Below are positions 56,289 through 64,000 of a DNA stretch of 64,000 nucleotides, piece after piece. The notes beneath the pieces are model-generated. The model was not told the origin of the DNA and searched no databases. It saw only the letters and a list, made by a program, of their open reading frames with translations. The first letter of the stretch is position 1; every line of letters begins with the position of its first letter. Source of the DNA: an uncultured Aquimarina sp. (GTDB lineage: Bacteria; Bacteroidota; Bacteroidia; Flavobacteriales; Flavobacteriaceae); the NCBI GenBank assembly GCA_947502885.1, contig CANNBP010000013.1, forward strand, positions 25,049-89,048, read 5' to 3'. The position numbers and the translations under genes are program-made.

Positions 56289-56924
56289 TTTCAGTGTTAA
56301 GTTTGTATTAATTCTTTGCAATATAGGAGTAAGAAAAAACCTTACACTTAAAACAACAATATAGTATTCGTTAAAGGTAATATAATGCGTGTTTTGTGAA
56401 AAAATCACAATGTAATACGTGAAAAACGTAAATTTTTTGTTGATTCTTAATTGATTTCTTGGTGTATGGATTGGTTTTGTTGTAAGAATTGTAATTATAC
56501 TATATAGCGACAATATTTATGATATATTTTTAACTTTTAAGAAATATGAATTTCAAATTTTCGTTTCGAAATAAAGATCTAATTACTTGATAAAATTCTG
56601 ATCTGAATATAAGGTCACTTTCTGGAGTATATTTTGTAGATGTTATAGATTTTAAAAAGAAAAGAGAAACGGTGAGAATGATTGTAGAGAAGTAGAAAAA
56701 TGAGAGTTTAATAAGTAGCTTCAAACTGTGGTACTGTCAAACAAGTCGAGGAAGTGTTTTGCGCTAAGAAATTTAAAAGCAAAATTATATAGTTATTTCA
56801 TCTTGTTTTGGTTCACAATAGCTATTGTAGATTGTTATGGCTGACAGGAGATGGGTTAAAAGGTGACTTCTTTTTCAGGGTCTTTTAGACCACCTCCTGT
56901 TTTTGGTTTTTATAATATTGTACT
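56289..56924. other. Intergenic region upstream of the M43 gene
   Basis: This 636-bp gap must hold the M43 promoter on the minus strand and the end of the M64 transcript. Near 56860-56905 a GGTC-TAAAA-GACC hairpin precedes T-rich DNA and may be a weak terminator. A 64-codon minus frame at 56530-56724 has no family features and is not accepted. Confidence 0.45.
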
Positions 56925-58181
56925 TTAGAACCTCATTTCTTTACCATTTGCTAAAATTTTAGGGTTAAGCTGTAAAGATTTACTAGAAGGTTTACCTGTA
57001 TCTAGTTCAATAGTATAATTTTTAAACCTTGTGCCCGAAAACTTTACTGATAGTGGTTGTCCTTGTTCTTGTGTAACTCCCTGAGCAATTTCTTTTCCGT
57101 TTTGATCATATACAATTACTGTAGCTCCTGGGTTTACAATAGATTCAAAAAGAACTTCATAGTCGAATCGAAAAATATCTGGAGGGCAACTTAAACACAC
57201 TGGTGGCCAAGGAAATCTTATTCGTAATCGATACCACCAAGGAACTTCAATAAGATCCCATCTACCAACCAAGCATAGCACGCTTGATGGGTTGAGATCA
57301 CAAAAAGAACATCGTGAGGTTAGAATTCGCTCCATTTCATCACGGCATACTTTGCAAAAACGTATATTAGAATTTTTCATCTGACAATTCGACTGAGGGC
57401 GATAGATATCCCTAGCTTTATACCCACCACCTTCCCATAACCCCACAACTCCAGGTGGTATATTAGTAGTTGTTGGTAGAGGAGTAGCAGCATCTATTTT
57501 ATCTGCCCATTTGGTTGTTGTTCTATCTGTAATTGTTGTTAGATTTACTCTTGTCGGTTCTGGTCCTGTATATGATTCATTACTATCTGACCCATTACAT
57601 ATATAACAAGTGTATTCGTCTGCTAGATTACCAATTTTATGTCCTAATTCATGGGTAATTATATTTGCAAAATTTGTCGAAATAGATGAGAAAACTAGCC
57701 CTCCTGCACATCCTCCCCATTGGGTGTCGTTAACTAGTACAAAAACTGCATCATACGCAGGTGCATAATTTGCAGCTTCATAGCATTTTGCTGGGGAGTC
57801 AGATGTAATGCATCGTTCTGCTTCGCTGTCAGCGGGATTTCCGTATCGACAATCTAATTCTGTATCCTTTGTGATTCCGTCTGCAGGATGATCAACACCA
57901 GATTCATTAGAGACAACATTTACACGCCAAATGTTTAAAGCACACATGCGATCTGAGTATGGTTGTAAGTTTTGTAAGGCGGTTACTGCATCGTTTACTT
58001 TTTGATTAAAGATGTTTTGTTCTGCAGCTGTAAATCCGTCTCCGATAAAAACAATGTCATATTTTGAAGCGGTAGAACCGCTAGATAAAATAGAGGTATA
58101 AGTACCTTGTACATTTACTTGTGCTATAATAGTAGATGGAAGAAAGAGCAGTGCGATATATATTAATATATTATTTTTCAT
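56925..58181 (-). CDS. Secreted M64-family (IgA peptidase-like) metalloprotease with multiple CxxC motifs
   Basis: A 418-residue exported protein with a signal peptide at 1-20. The M64 core includes DIVFIGDGFTAAEQNIF at 42-58 and the extended zinc motif HELGHKIGNLADEY with His177, Glu178, His181 and Asp188. Downstream of it lie CxxC pairs at CYIC (192-195), CKVC, CSFC and CLSC, unusual for the family as I know it. The last 90 residues form a beta domain without a T9SS sorting signal. Family members cleave immunoglobulin A in gut bacteria. Here the target is unknown. It lies 31 bp after a lipoprotein gene. Confidence 0.87.
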   Translation of the reverse strand: MKNNILIYIALLFLPSTIIAQVNVQGTYTSILSSGSTASKYDIVFIGDGFTAAEQNIFNQKVNDAVTALQNLQPYSDRMCALNIWRVNVVSNESGVDHPADGITKDTELDCRYGNPADSEAERCITSDSPAKCYEAANYAPAYDAVFVLVNDTQWGGCAGGLVFSSISTNFANIITHELGHKIGNLADEYTCYICNGSDSNESYTGPEPTRVNLTTITDRTTTKWADKIDAATPLPTTTNIPPGVVGLWEGGGYKARDIYRPQSNCQMKNSNIRFCKVCRDEMERILTSRCSFCDLNPSSVLCLVGRWDLIEVPWWYRLRIRFPWPPVCLSCPPDIFRFDYEVLFESIVNPGATVIVYDQNGKEIAQGVTQEQGQPLSVKFSGTRFKNYTIELDTGKPSSKSLQLNPKILANGKEMRF

Positions 58182-58212
58182 GATTCAATATTTTTGATTA
58201 GTGATATATGCT

Positions 58213-58932
58213 CTAGCGTAGGTTGATTTCTGAAAGTGGTATTCTTTCTTTTCTTCCTTCTTGGTCGGCTAGATCAACTCCTTGGTTAGCTTCATAAAAT
58301 CGAACAGCTATAGCATTGCTGGATTTTGGAATTTGAATAGAAAAGATCATAGAGGTCAATTTTGGTTGCGTTCTATGGATTTTTCTTCCTTCGGGGTCAT
58401 CAAAAATTTCGACTCCCATTTTCTGAGGGTGAGCAATAGAACTTGAAAAAATGACATTTTGATTTTGGTCTATAAGGTCATAGTTTAGCTGTATATCATC
58501 TGTAGCAAATTGATAAGAAACGATACTGTTGTTTTCTTTGCGTTCAAGCAATTCGAGATTACCATTGGGGTCAAGTTTTAAGAGAAGTTGTTCACTAGAT
58601 GAATCTAAAATGTTTAATTTTTCAGAACCAATTTGTTGGTTGTTTTCAGAAACTTTTACGTCTACTATACTGGTCTTGATTTTGGGAACCAACACTTTTA
58701 ATAACCCTGTAGAGGTTGTAGAAAGAATACGTGCATTTTTTTCGCCTATAGAAACAATGAGATTGGATTTGGAAGAAAAAGTGCCTTCCGTTTTTTTGAT
58801 ATAGATTGCTTCGCTAGATCGTACGCTGTTGGGTGCTATTTCAAAAGCTTTATTCGTGTCTTTTTCTGGAGTACAAGAGTACGTGGATATCAGAATATAT
58901 AGAATGCAGAGAACTAAATATTTGTATGTCAT
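58213..58932 (-). CDS. Lipoprotein with an IPT/TIG-like domain, unknown function
   Basis: A 239-residue predicted lipoprotein with a signal peptide and STYSC at about 16-20. Residues of about 30-105 look like an IPT/TIG immunoglobulin-like domain (PNSVRSSEAIYIKKTEGTF, LKVLVPKIKTSIVDVKVSEN). The rest is beta-rich with no motif I recognise. It is the first gene of a two-gene unit with the M64 peptidase (31 bp apart), so it may be its partner or anchor. Confidence 0.7.
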   Translation of the reverse strand: MTYKYLVLCILYILISTYSCTPEKDTNKAFEIAPNSVRSSEAIYIKKTEGTFSSKSNLIVSIGEKNARILSTTSTGLLKVLVPKIKTSIVDVKVSENNQQIGSEKLNILDSSSEQLLLKLDPNGNLELLERKENNSIVSYQFATDDIQLNYDLIDQNQNVIFSSSIAHPQKMGVEIFDDPEGRKIHRTQPKLTSMIFSIQIPKSSNAIAVRFYEANQGVDLADQEGRKERIPLSEINLR

Positions 58933-59256
58933 GATTCAATGATTTTAAGAATAATATCCAAATAGAATCATTTTTTGATATGTTTTCAAGAGGGATTATC
59001 CCCTTTTTATCATGTTTTTTTCCGGCTTAAAAAGCAGGGTTTTTAACTCTTTTATAATGACATGTAAAATATGTTGCTCGTTATATTCTCGAGTCGAGTT
59101 GTAGTGAATTTAAATAGATCTGTATGATTTGTGATAAGAATACAGATTTGGATGAAGTTTTAATGTTCTTATAAAACTAATGATAATAGAGTTTTTAAGA
59201 ATAGATTTACATATTCCTTAGTTCAGGATTAATCAATAAGATACTTTAAAATAAAA
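58933..59256. other. Intergenic region without recognisable genes
   Basis: Upstream of the lipoprotein gene the sequence is AT-rich. It holds the promoter region of that gene on the minus strand, though no clear consensus was found. Nothing else is seen before the ahcY terminator. Confidence 0.5.
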
Positions 59257-59296
59257 AAGCGCTATGACTTTTCAATATTGAAAAGTCATAGCGCTT
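59257..59296 (-). terminator. Perfect 40-bp palindrome acting as the ahcY terminator
   Basis: Twenty bases (AAGCGCTATGACTTTTCAAT) are followed immediately by their exact reverse complement. On the minus strand the stem is followed by a T-run. It is 27 bp after the ahcY stop codon. Confidence 0.88.
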
Positions 59297-59322
59297 ATAT
59301 GTTAAGCGATTTTTTAACACAT

Positions 59323-60639
59323 TTAGTATCTATAGTACTCAGGTTTAAAAGGACCTTCTACAGTAACACCAATATATTCTGCCTGCTCTGGTCTTAGTGT
59401 TTCTAGTTCAACTCCTAATCGAGCTAAATGAAGCTTAGCAACCTTTTCATCAAGATGTTTAGGTAGCATGTATACTTCATTTTTATAATTTTCAGAATGA
59501 TTCCAAAGTTCTATTTGAGCTAGAGTTTGGTTCGTAAATGAATTACTCATTACAAAACTTGGATGTCCTGTAGCACAACCTAGATTTACCAATCGTCCTT
59601 CGGCAAGGATAATAATATCTTTACCATCGATAGTGTATTTATCTACTTGAGGTTTAATTTCATCCTTAGTATCTCCGTAGTTATCGTTTAGCCAAGCCAT
59701 GTCAATTTCATTATCAAAATGACCAATATTACAAACGATAGCTTTGTCTTTAAGGGCTTTAAAATGTTTTCCTTGTACAATGTCCTTATTACCAGTAGTA
59801 GTAATTATAACATCCACCTTATCGATGATAGTTTCTAATTTCTTTACTTCAAAACCGTCCATTGCAGCTTGTAATGCACAAATAGGATCAATTTCGGTAA
59901 CCGTAACGATAGAACCTGCTCCTCTAAACGACGCGGCAGTTCCTTTTCCAACATCACCATACCCACAAACAGCAACACGTTTACCAGCGAGCATTGTATC
60001 TGTAGCTCTTCGAATTGCATCTACAGCACTTTCTCGACACCCATATTTGTTATCAAATTTAGATTTGGTTACAGAATCGTTTACATTGATAGCGGGCATA
60101 GGTAAAGTTCCGTTTTTTACTCTTTCATATAAACGGTGTACTCCTGTGGTTGTTTCTTCTGATAAACCTTTAATTCCTTCAACCAATTCTGGATATCTGT
60201 CTAATACCATATTGGTTAAATCTCCACCATCATCAAGAATCATGTTAAGAGGTTTGCGATCTTCTCCAAAAAATAAGGTTTGCTCAATGCACCAGTCAAA
60301 CTCTTCTTCATTCATTCCTTTCCATGCATATACAGGGATGCCAGCATCGGCAATAGCAGCTGCAGCTTGATCTTGAGTAGAGAATATATTACATGAACTC
60401 CATGTAACTTCTGCTCCAAGAGCTAATAAGGTTTCAATAAGTACGGCAGTTTGTATTGTCATATGCAAACAACCAGCAATACGAGCACCTTTAAGTGGCT
60501 GCTCATTTTTATATTCTTCTCGAAGAGACATAAGTCCAGGCATTTCTGCCTCGGCCAATTCGATTTCTTTTCTTCCCCAAGCAGCTAATGAAATATCTTT
60601 TACTTTGTAAGGAACATATGGTACTGTTTTGGTGCTCAT
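59323..60639 (-). CDS. ahcY: Adenosylhomocysteinase
   Basis: AhcY splits S-adenosylhomocysteine into adenosine and homocysteine, relieving inhibition of methyltransferases. The 438 residues fit the family. The catalytic part has HMTIQTAVLIETL and the NAD-binding loop GYGDVGKG lies at about 215-222. NVNDSVTKSKFDN carries the catalytic Lys, and the C terminus ends KPEYYRY as expected. The start at 60639 (MSTKTVPYVPYK) is supported by the promoter element at 60743-60750. A longer frame to 60717 has no conserved residues. Confidence 0.97.
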   Translation of the reverse strand: MSTKTVPYVPYKVKDISLAAWGRKEIELAEAEMPGLMSLREEYKNEQPLKGARIAGCLHMTIQTAVLIETLLALGAEVTWSSCNIFSTQDQAAAAIADAGIPVYAWKGMNEEEFDWCIEQTLFFGEDRKPLNMILDDGGDLTNMVLDRYPELVEGIKGLSEETTTGVHRLYERVKNGTLPMPAINVNDSVTKSKFDNKYGCRESAVDAIRRATDTMLAGKRVAVCGYGDVGKGTAASFRGAGSIVTVTEIDPICALQAAMDGFEVKKLETIIDKVDVIITTTGNKDIVQGKHFKALKDKAIVCNIGHFDNEIDMAWLNDNYGDTKDEIKPQVDKYTIDGKDIIILAEGRLVNLGCATGHPSFVMSNSFTNQTLAQIELWNHSENYKNEVYMLPKHLDEKVAKLHLARLGVELETLRPEQAEYIGVTVEGPFKPEYYRY

Positions 60640-60742
60640 AGTCGTTAATTTTATGTTTATGAGGTGCTTTTTAGTATTTAGTACGAAATTATTATAAATT
60701 CGTGCCACAAAAATCAAGGAATTACCTAGGATTTTCGGTTTG

Positions 60743-60750
60743 CAAAGGTA
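60743..60750 (-). promoter_or_regulatory. -7 promoter element (TAnnTTTG) of ahcY
   Basis: TACCTTTG on the minus strand is a perfect consensus match, followed by C as in many flavobacterial promoters. The start point near 60736 gives a leader of about 97 nt. No convincing -33 element was found. Confidence 0.6.
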
Positions 60751-60772
60751 CGTAATAACTTTAACACTATAA

Positions 60773-61417
60773 ATGCCTCTTTACAAAACTATAACAATAG
60801 ATCAAAACACTAACCTGTTGATTTGGAAGATTGAAGAATCTTATGAGTCATTATGTGAGGGAATTGAATTAACCGATCACTGTCAAAATAGAGTGGATAA
60901 CATGAAATCTGAAATGCATAGAAGAGGTTTTATGAGTATTCGACATTTGCTTGCCGTTGTGGGGTATACTGATCATGACTTGTATTATGATGATTTTGGG
61001 AAACCTTATCTTAAAGATGGAAAAGAGATTTCGATTACACACTCCTATGAATTTTCAGGGATTATAATAAGTGATAGACCTGTTGGCATCGATATAGAAA
61101 AGCAAAGAGATAAAATTGATCGTATTGCGCATAAGTTTATAGGGTCTGAAGATGAGTTTGTAGCAAAGCAAGATAGAGAATGTAGGACAAGAGTTTTGAC
61201 CGTCGTTTGGGGAGCTAAAGAATCTCTATATAAGCTATATGCTACGGCAGGATTAAGTTTTGAACAACATATACATATTGTACCTTTTGATTTGAAAGTT
61301 CCATTTACTGCAGGAAGTATTAGTTATAATAATAATATTAGCCATTATGATATAACTTTTATAGAGTTTGAAGGATTTACGTGTGTATATGCATTGCCTT
61401 ATGCATCCTTAATGTAA
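60773..61417 (+). CDS. 4'-phosphopantetheinyl transferase superfamily protein
   Basis: The enzyme transfers the phosphopantetheine arm of CoA to a carrier protein serine. The 214 residues fit the Sfp/HetI-like type rather than AcpS. The Mg/CoA motif GIDIE (Asp107, Glu109) and the WGAKESLYKLY block (Glu150 and neighbours) are present. KPYLKDGKEISITHS is the usual upstream segment. It is divergent from ahcY with a 133-bp gap, and no carrier protein or polyketide/peptide synthase is near. It probably serves a fatty acid or secondary-metabolite carrier protein. Confidence 0.9.
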   Translation: MPLYKTITIDQNTNLLIWKIEESYESLCEGIELTDHCQNRVDNMKSEMHRRGFMSIRHLLAVVGYTDHDLYYDDFGKPYLKDGKEISITHSYEFSGIIISDRPVGIDIEKQRDKIDRIAHKFIGSEDEFVAKQDRECRTRVLTVVWGAKESLYKLYATAGLSFEQHIHIVPFDLKVPFTAGSISYNNNISHYDITFIEFEGFTCVYALPYASLM

Positions 61418-61621
61418 ATATAATCTCTAATCATAAGTAATTTGTTAGTATAGTATATATTTTTGGACATAAAAAGTTTAAGGTTTATATCATTTAACTT
61501 ATATTCCCAACTTCTAAGAATAATAAAACCTGAAGATTTCCTCCCCAAAACAGTTTAGGTGATTATTCTATACTTATAATAAGTGTAGTAACGATATTGA
61601 CCAATTTAATACAAGAAAAAA

Positions 61622-63187
61622 GTGAATATTACAGATAAAGATATTAAGCTGATTAAGTCAAAAAGACTTACAGTGGATAAAGTACTGATGCAAATTGAAA
61701 CGTTTAAAAATGAAATTCCTTTTGTTGCTTTACGTAGCGCAGCTACTTTGGATAATGGAATTCTTAAGTTTTCTGATCATTATCAGACAGAGCTGTCTAA
61801 ATTGTATGAGTCAAGGTTGTCTGATTTAGAATCGGTAAAATTTGTTCCTGCTTCTGGAGCAGCAACTCGAATGTTTAAGGAGTTGTTTCGTTTTCTAGAA
61901 AATTATGAATATGAAAAGGAAAGCCTCAACTCATATACGAATCATGAGAAAGCTAATGCGATACGACTCTTTTTGATTGGTTTGGAGAAATTTCCCTTTT
62001 ATGATATTGTAATGGATAAAGTTAAAAGCGCTTATCCTAAATTCGAATCTTTATCAGAAGGAAAGCAGTTGTATATTTTTGTAGAAATGATGTTGAAGGA
62101 AAAGGGATTGAATTATGGGGTTTTTCCTAAAGGGTTGCTTCCTTTTCATAAATATGAAAATAGTGTGGCTACTTCTTTTGAAGAACATTTGTATGAAGCA
62201 GCAGGTTATAATGCCTTTAGTAACGGAATATCAAAACTACATTTTACGATCTCAAAAGAACATCGAGAAGGGTTTAAAGAAGAATTTGATAGAATTAGAA
62301 AAAAGGTAGAAGAAAAGACAAATACCAAGTTTGATATTACGTATTCTTTTCAAAAACCAGAAACAGATACAATTGCGGTTACAGAGGATAATGAGCCTTT
62401 TAGAAATGAAGATGGTTCGTTATTATTTAGGCCAGGTGGTCACGGAGCTTTAATTGAGAATTTAAATGATTTGGAAGCTGATATTATTTATATAAAGAAT
62501 ATAGATAATGTGGTGGTGAGAAAGTATCAAGATGAGGTGTCTTCTTATAAAAAAATATTAGGAGGAAAGTTAATCGAAATTCAGGATGAGGTATTTAGAA
62601 TATTAGAGTCTCTTGATGAAAAAAATCCTACCGAAGCAGAACTCAAAGACATTAAGAAGTTCTTGGTTCAGCAACTTAATGTTAGATTACCTTTGGATTT
62701 TGATAAGTTTTCCGAAAAATATAAAATTCAATTTTTGAGAGAATCTCTTAATAGGCCTGTTCGAGTTTGTGGTATGGTAATTAATGAAGGAGAACCAGGC
62801 GGTGGTCCATTCTGGATTAAGCATGAAAGTGGAAGGTTAATACTTCAAATTATTGAAGGTCCACAGATTAATAAAGAAGATAACAGGCAAAAAGAAATTT
62901 TAAGTAGTTCTACGCATTTTAACCCTGTAGATTTGGTTTGCGGAATTAAGGATTATAAAGGTAATAAGTTTAATTTGTTGGAGTACGTTGATCCAGAAGC
63001 TGGTTTTATTACCAGAAAATCGATGAATGGTAAAGTATTGAAAGCATTAGAATTACCTGGGTTATGGAATGGTGCCATGGCCAATTGGATAAGTGTTTTT
63101 GTCGAGGTTCCTTTAACTACTTTTAATCCCGTAAAAACAGTTAATGATTTGCTTAAATCTGCACATCAATCAACACTTTTTTCGTGA
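61622..63187 (+). CDS. DUF4301 family protein
   Basis: A 521-residue cytosolic protein of the DUF4301 family of Bacteroidota, starting with GTG at 61622. FVPASGAATRMFKELFRFLENY resembles the sugar-nucleotide-binding loop of nucleotidyltransferases. RPGGHGALIENLNDLEADIIYIKNIDNV and NEGEPGGGPFW are other strongly conserved-looking blocks. A nucleotidyltransferase-like fold seems likely, but no activity is known to me. It overlaps the arfB gene by 4 bp, so the two are cotranslated. Confidence 0.85.
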   Translation: MNITDKDIKLIKSKRLTVDKVLMQIETFKNEIPFVALRSAATLDNGILKFSDHYQTELSKLYESRLSDLESVKFVPASGAATRMFKELFRFLENYEYEKESLNSYTNHEKANAIRLFLIGLEKFPFYDIVMDKVKSAYPKFESLSEGKQLYIFVEMMLKEKGLNYGVFPKGLLPFHKYENSVATSFEEHLYEAAGYNAFSNGISKLHFTISKEHREGFKEEFDRIRKKVEEKTNTKFDITYSFQKPETDTIAVTEDNEPFRNEDGSLLFRPGGHGALIENLNDLEADIIYIKNIDNVVVRKYQDEVSSYKKILGGKLIEIQDEVFRILESLDEKNPTEAELKDIKKFLVQQLNVRLPLDFDKFSEKYKIQFLRESLNRPVRVCGMVINEGEPGGGPFWIKHESGRLILQIIEGPQINKEDNRQKEILSSSTHFNPVDLVCGIKDYKGNKFNLLEYVDPEAGFITRKSMNGKVLKALELPGLWNGAMANWISVFVEVPLTTFNPVKTVNDLLKSAHQSTLFS

Positions 63188-63585
63188 ACACCTCTGTTTT
63201 ACTTAAAGAATTAACTTTTAAAGCTATTCGTAGTTCAGGAGCCGGAGGGCAACATGTTAATAAAGTATCGTCAAAAGTAGAGCTTGCATTCGATGTTAAG
63301 GCATCCAAAGGGTTAACGAATGATCAAAAAGAACTTGTTGCTCAGAAGCTATCTCAACGCATTAGCAAATCTGGTATTTTAATATTGCAATGTGGGCAAA
63401 GTAGAAGCCAACATAAAAATAAAGAATTGGTAATTAAACGTTTTTTAAATGTTTTAAAAATAAGTCTTCATACTCCTAAAAAAAGGAAAAAAACTAAGCC
63501 ATCTAAAGCAGCCATAAAAAAGAGGTTAGAGAATAAGCAAAAGCGATCATTAAAAAAGGCTAATCGTAGAAAACCTGATTTTTAA
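63184..63585 (+). CDS. arfB: Alternative ribosome-rescue factor ArfB (YaeJ)
   Basis: ArfB releases ribosomes stalled without a stop codon by hydrolysing peptidyl-tRNA. The 133 residues have the class I release-factor core with GGQ at 21-23 (SSGAGGQHVNKVSSKVEL) and the very basic C-terminal tail (TPKKRKKTKPSKAAIKKR, KKANRRKPDF) that enters the mRNA channel. The start is GTG at 63184, overlapping the DUF4301 stop as GTGA. No codon-recognition domain is present, which separates it from PrfA/PrfB. Confidence 0.95.
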   Translation: MNTSVLLKELTFKAIRSSGAGGQHVNKVSSKVELAFDVKASKGLTNDQKELVAQKLSQRISKSGILILQCGQSRSQHKNKELVIKRFLNVLKISLHTPKKRKKTKPSKAAIKKRLENKQKRSLKKANRRKPDF

Positions 63586-63783
63586 TAAAACACTTTTGCA
63601 ATTTGCGTGTAATATTTCTACACTTTTGTGTGGATTCTACATTTTTTCAGCGGCTTTTGAATTTCTTTATGGATATATAAAAATCTGATTATCAGATAAT
63701 TGTCTTATTTTTATTGCGCTATCCAATTTTGGAACGGTTATTACTTATGTTAAGGTGTAAAAATAATTTTATTATAACCCAAA

Positions 63784-64000
63784 ATGAAAAAGTTACCAAT
63801 GATAGTAGCAATTGTAGTAAGTATTTTTTCGGCGCAGGGTGTTGTAGGCCAAGATGAATTAGCCATTCTTAATGAAGAAGTCGATTATAAAGACTATGAG
63901 TACGAACATCAAGAATATACCGAAATTGATAGTAATGAATTGTCATTACCAATTCATCATATGGTAGCTAGAGATTTCAAAACATTACACATTGTAAAAA
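63784..64000 (+). CDS. Start of an unknown secreted protein, cut by the window edge
   Basis: An ATG frame with 72 visible codons. MKKLPMIVAIVVSIFSAQGVVGQ is described here only as a typical signal peptide (about 1-22). It is followed by an acidic, Glu/Tyr-rich stretch (DYKDYEYEHQEYTEID). I do not recognise the protein. A 13-bp palindrome (TCTGATTATCAGA) lies 88 bp upstream (63684-63696). Confidence 0.6.
   Translation, partial: MKKLPMIVAIVVSIFSAQGVVGQDELAILNEEVDYKDYEYEHQEYTEIDSNELSLPIHHMVARDFKTLHIVK

Noticed and set aside
56289..56513. N-terminal extension of the M43 protease by 75 residues
   Set aside because: The signal peptide begins at the ATG at 56288. The extension is AT-rich, and a promoter-like element lies within it.
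56530..56724. 64-codon minus frame upstream of the M43 gene
   Set aside because: AT-rich, hydrophobic by composition, with no promoter or family match.
59744..60370. 208-codon plus-strand frame inside ahcY
   Set aside because: It is an antisense shadow of a highly conserved enzyme gene with no motif of its own.
1..64000. tRNA, rRNA, tmRNA or riboswitch genes
   Set aside because: No cloverleaf, rRNA core or known riboswitch core was recognised by eye on either strand. A covariance-model search would be decisive.

Overview
The window is a chromosomal segment of a member of the Bacteroidota, family Flavobacteriaceae, probably a gliding marine genus (Aquimarina-like is a guess). The evidence is the AT-rich composition, the almost complete lack of Shine-Dalgarno sequences, promoters of the Bacteroidota TAnnTTTG type, the gliding genes gldE and gldD, three proteins with type IX secretion (T9SS) C-terminal sorting domains, and a eukaryote-like (type 2) isoleucyl-tRNA synthetase. 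No tRNA, rRNA, CRISPR array or prophage was seen. Only two degraded fragments (an IS4-family transposase and an ABC transporter) suggest past rearrangement.

Layout. 1-5 kb: a cut-off homogentisate dioxygenase gene, then a minus-strand uvrC/patatin-porin pair. 5.1-8.4 kb: a tight plus-strand run of retropepsin-like protease, RimK-like ATP-grasp ligase, AstE-like deacylase and 5-formyl-THF cyclo-ligase, then a lone receiver protein. 8.5-15.4 kb: lspA, dksA-like and ileS on the minus strand, with a plus-strand carbonic anhydrase lipoprotein and Crp/Fnr regulator between lspA and dksA. 15.6-21.8 kb: housekeeping and unknown genes up to glyS. 22.3-25.3 kb: a large T9SS cargo protein. 25.4-31.3 kb: rng, a 29-codon very basic protein gene, HU, mutY, ssb, gldE and gldD. 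31.4-38.2 kb: a DMT exporter, the two pseudogenes and a 1477-residue Asp-box/FN3/carbohydrate-binding T9SS protein. 38.2-41.7 kb: an M16 peptidase pair. 42-44.3 kb: rplU, rpmA and a DUF3332 protein. 44.4-50.2 kb: a TPR/HTH regulator, a TonB-dependent receptor and a beta-propeller phytase. 50.3-58.9 kb: a 2006-residue M43 protease with PKD and GEVED repeats, then an M64 peptidase/lipoprotein pair. 59.3-64 kb: ahcY, a phosphopantetheinyl transferase, a DUF4301 protein, arfB and the start of a secreted protein.

How the genes work together. The most coherent functional unit is the 44.4-50.2 kb locus. Upstream of the receptor lies an array of six 7-bp elements spaced every 11 bp, ending 19 bp before a TAnnTTTG promoter element. 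This is the geometry of a PhoB/OmpR-family site and fits phosphate-controlled use of phytate. The phytase start codon can also pair with one arm of an upstream hairpin. Several large secreted proteins would depend on the T9SS that the gliding proteins GldD and GldE support. The ileS product carries a swapped class I signature (GIHH instead of HxGH), the change described for mupirocin hyper-resistant type 2 enzymes. The protease/RimK/deacylase trio looks like a write-and-erase system for amino-acid tags of unknown target.
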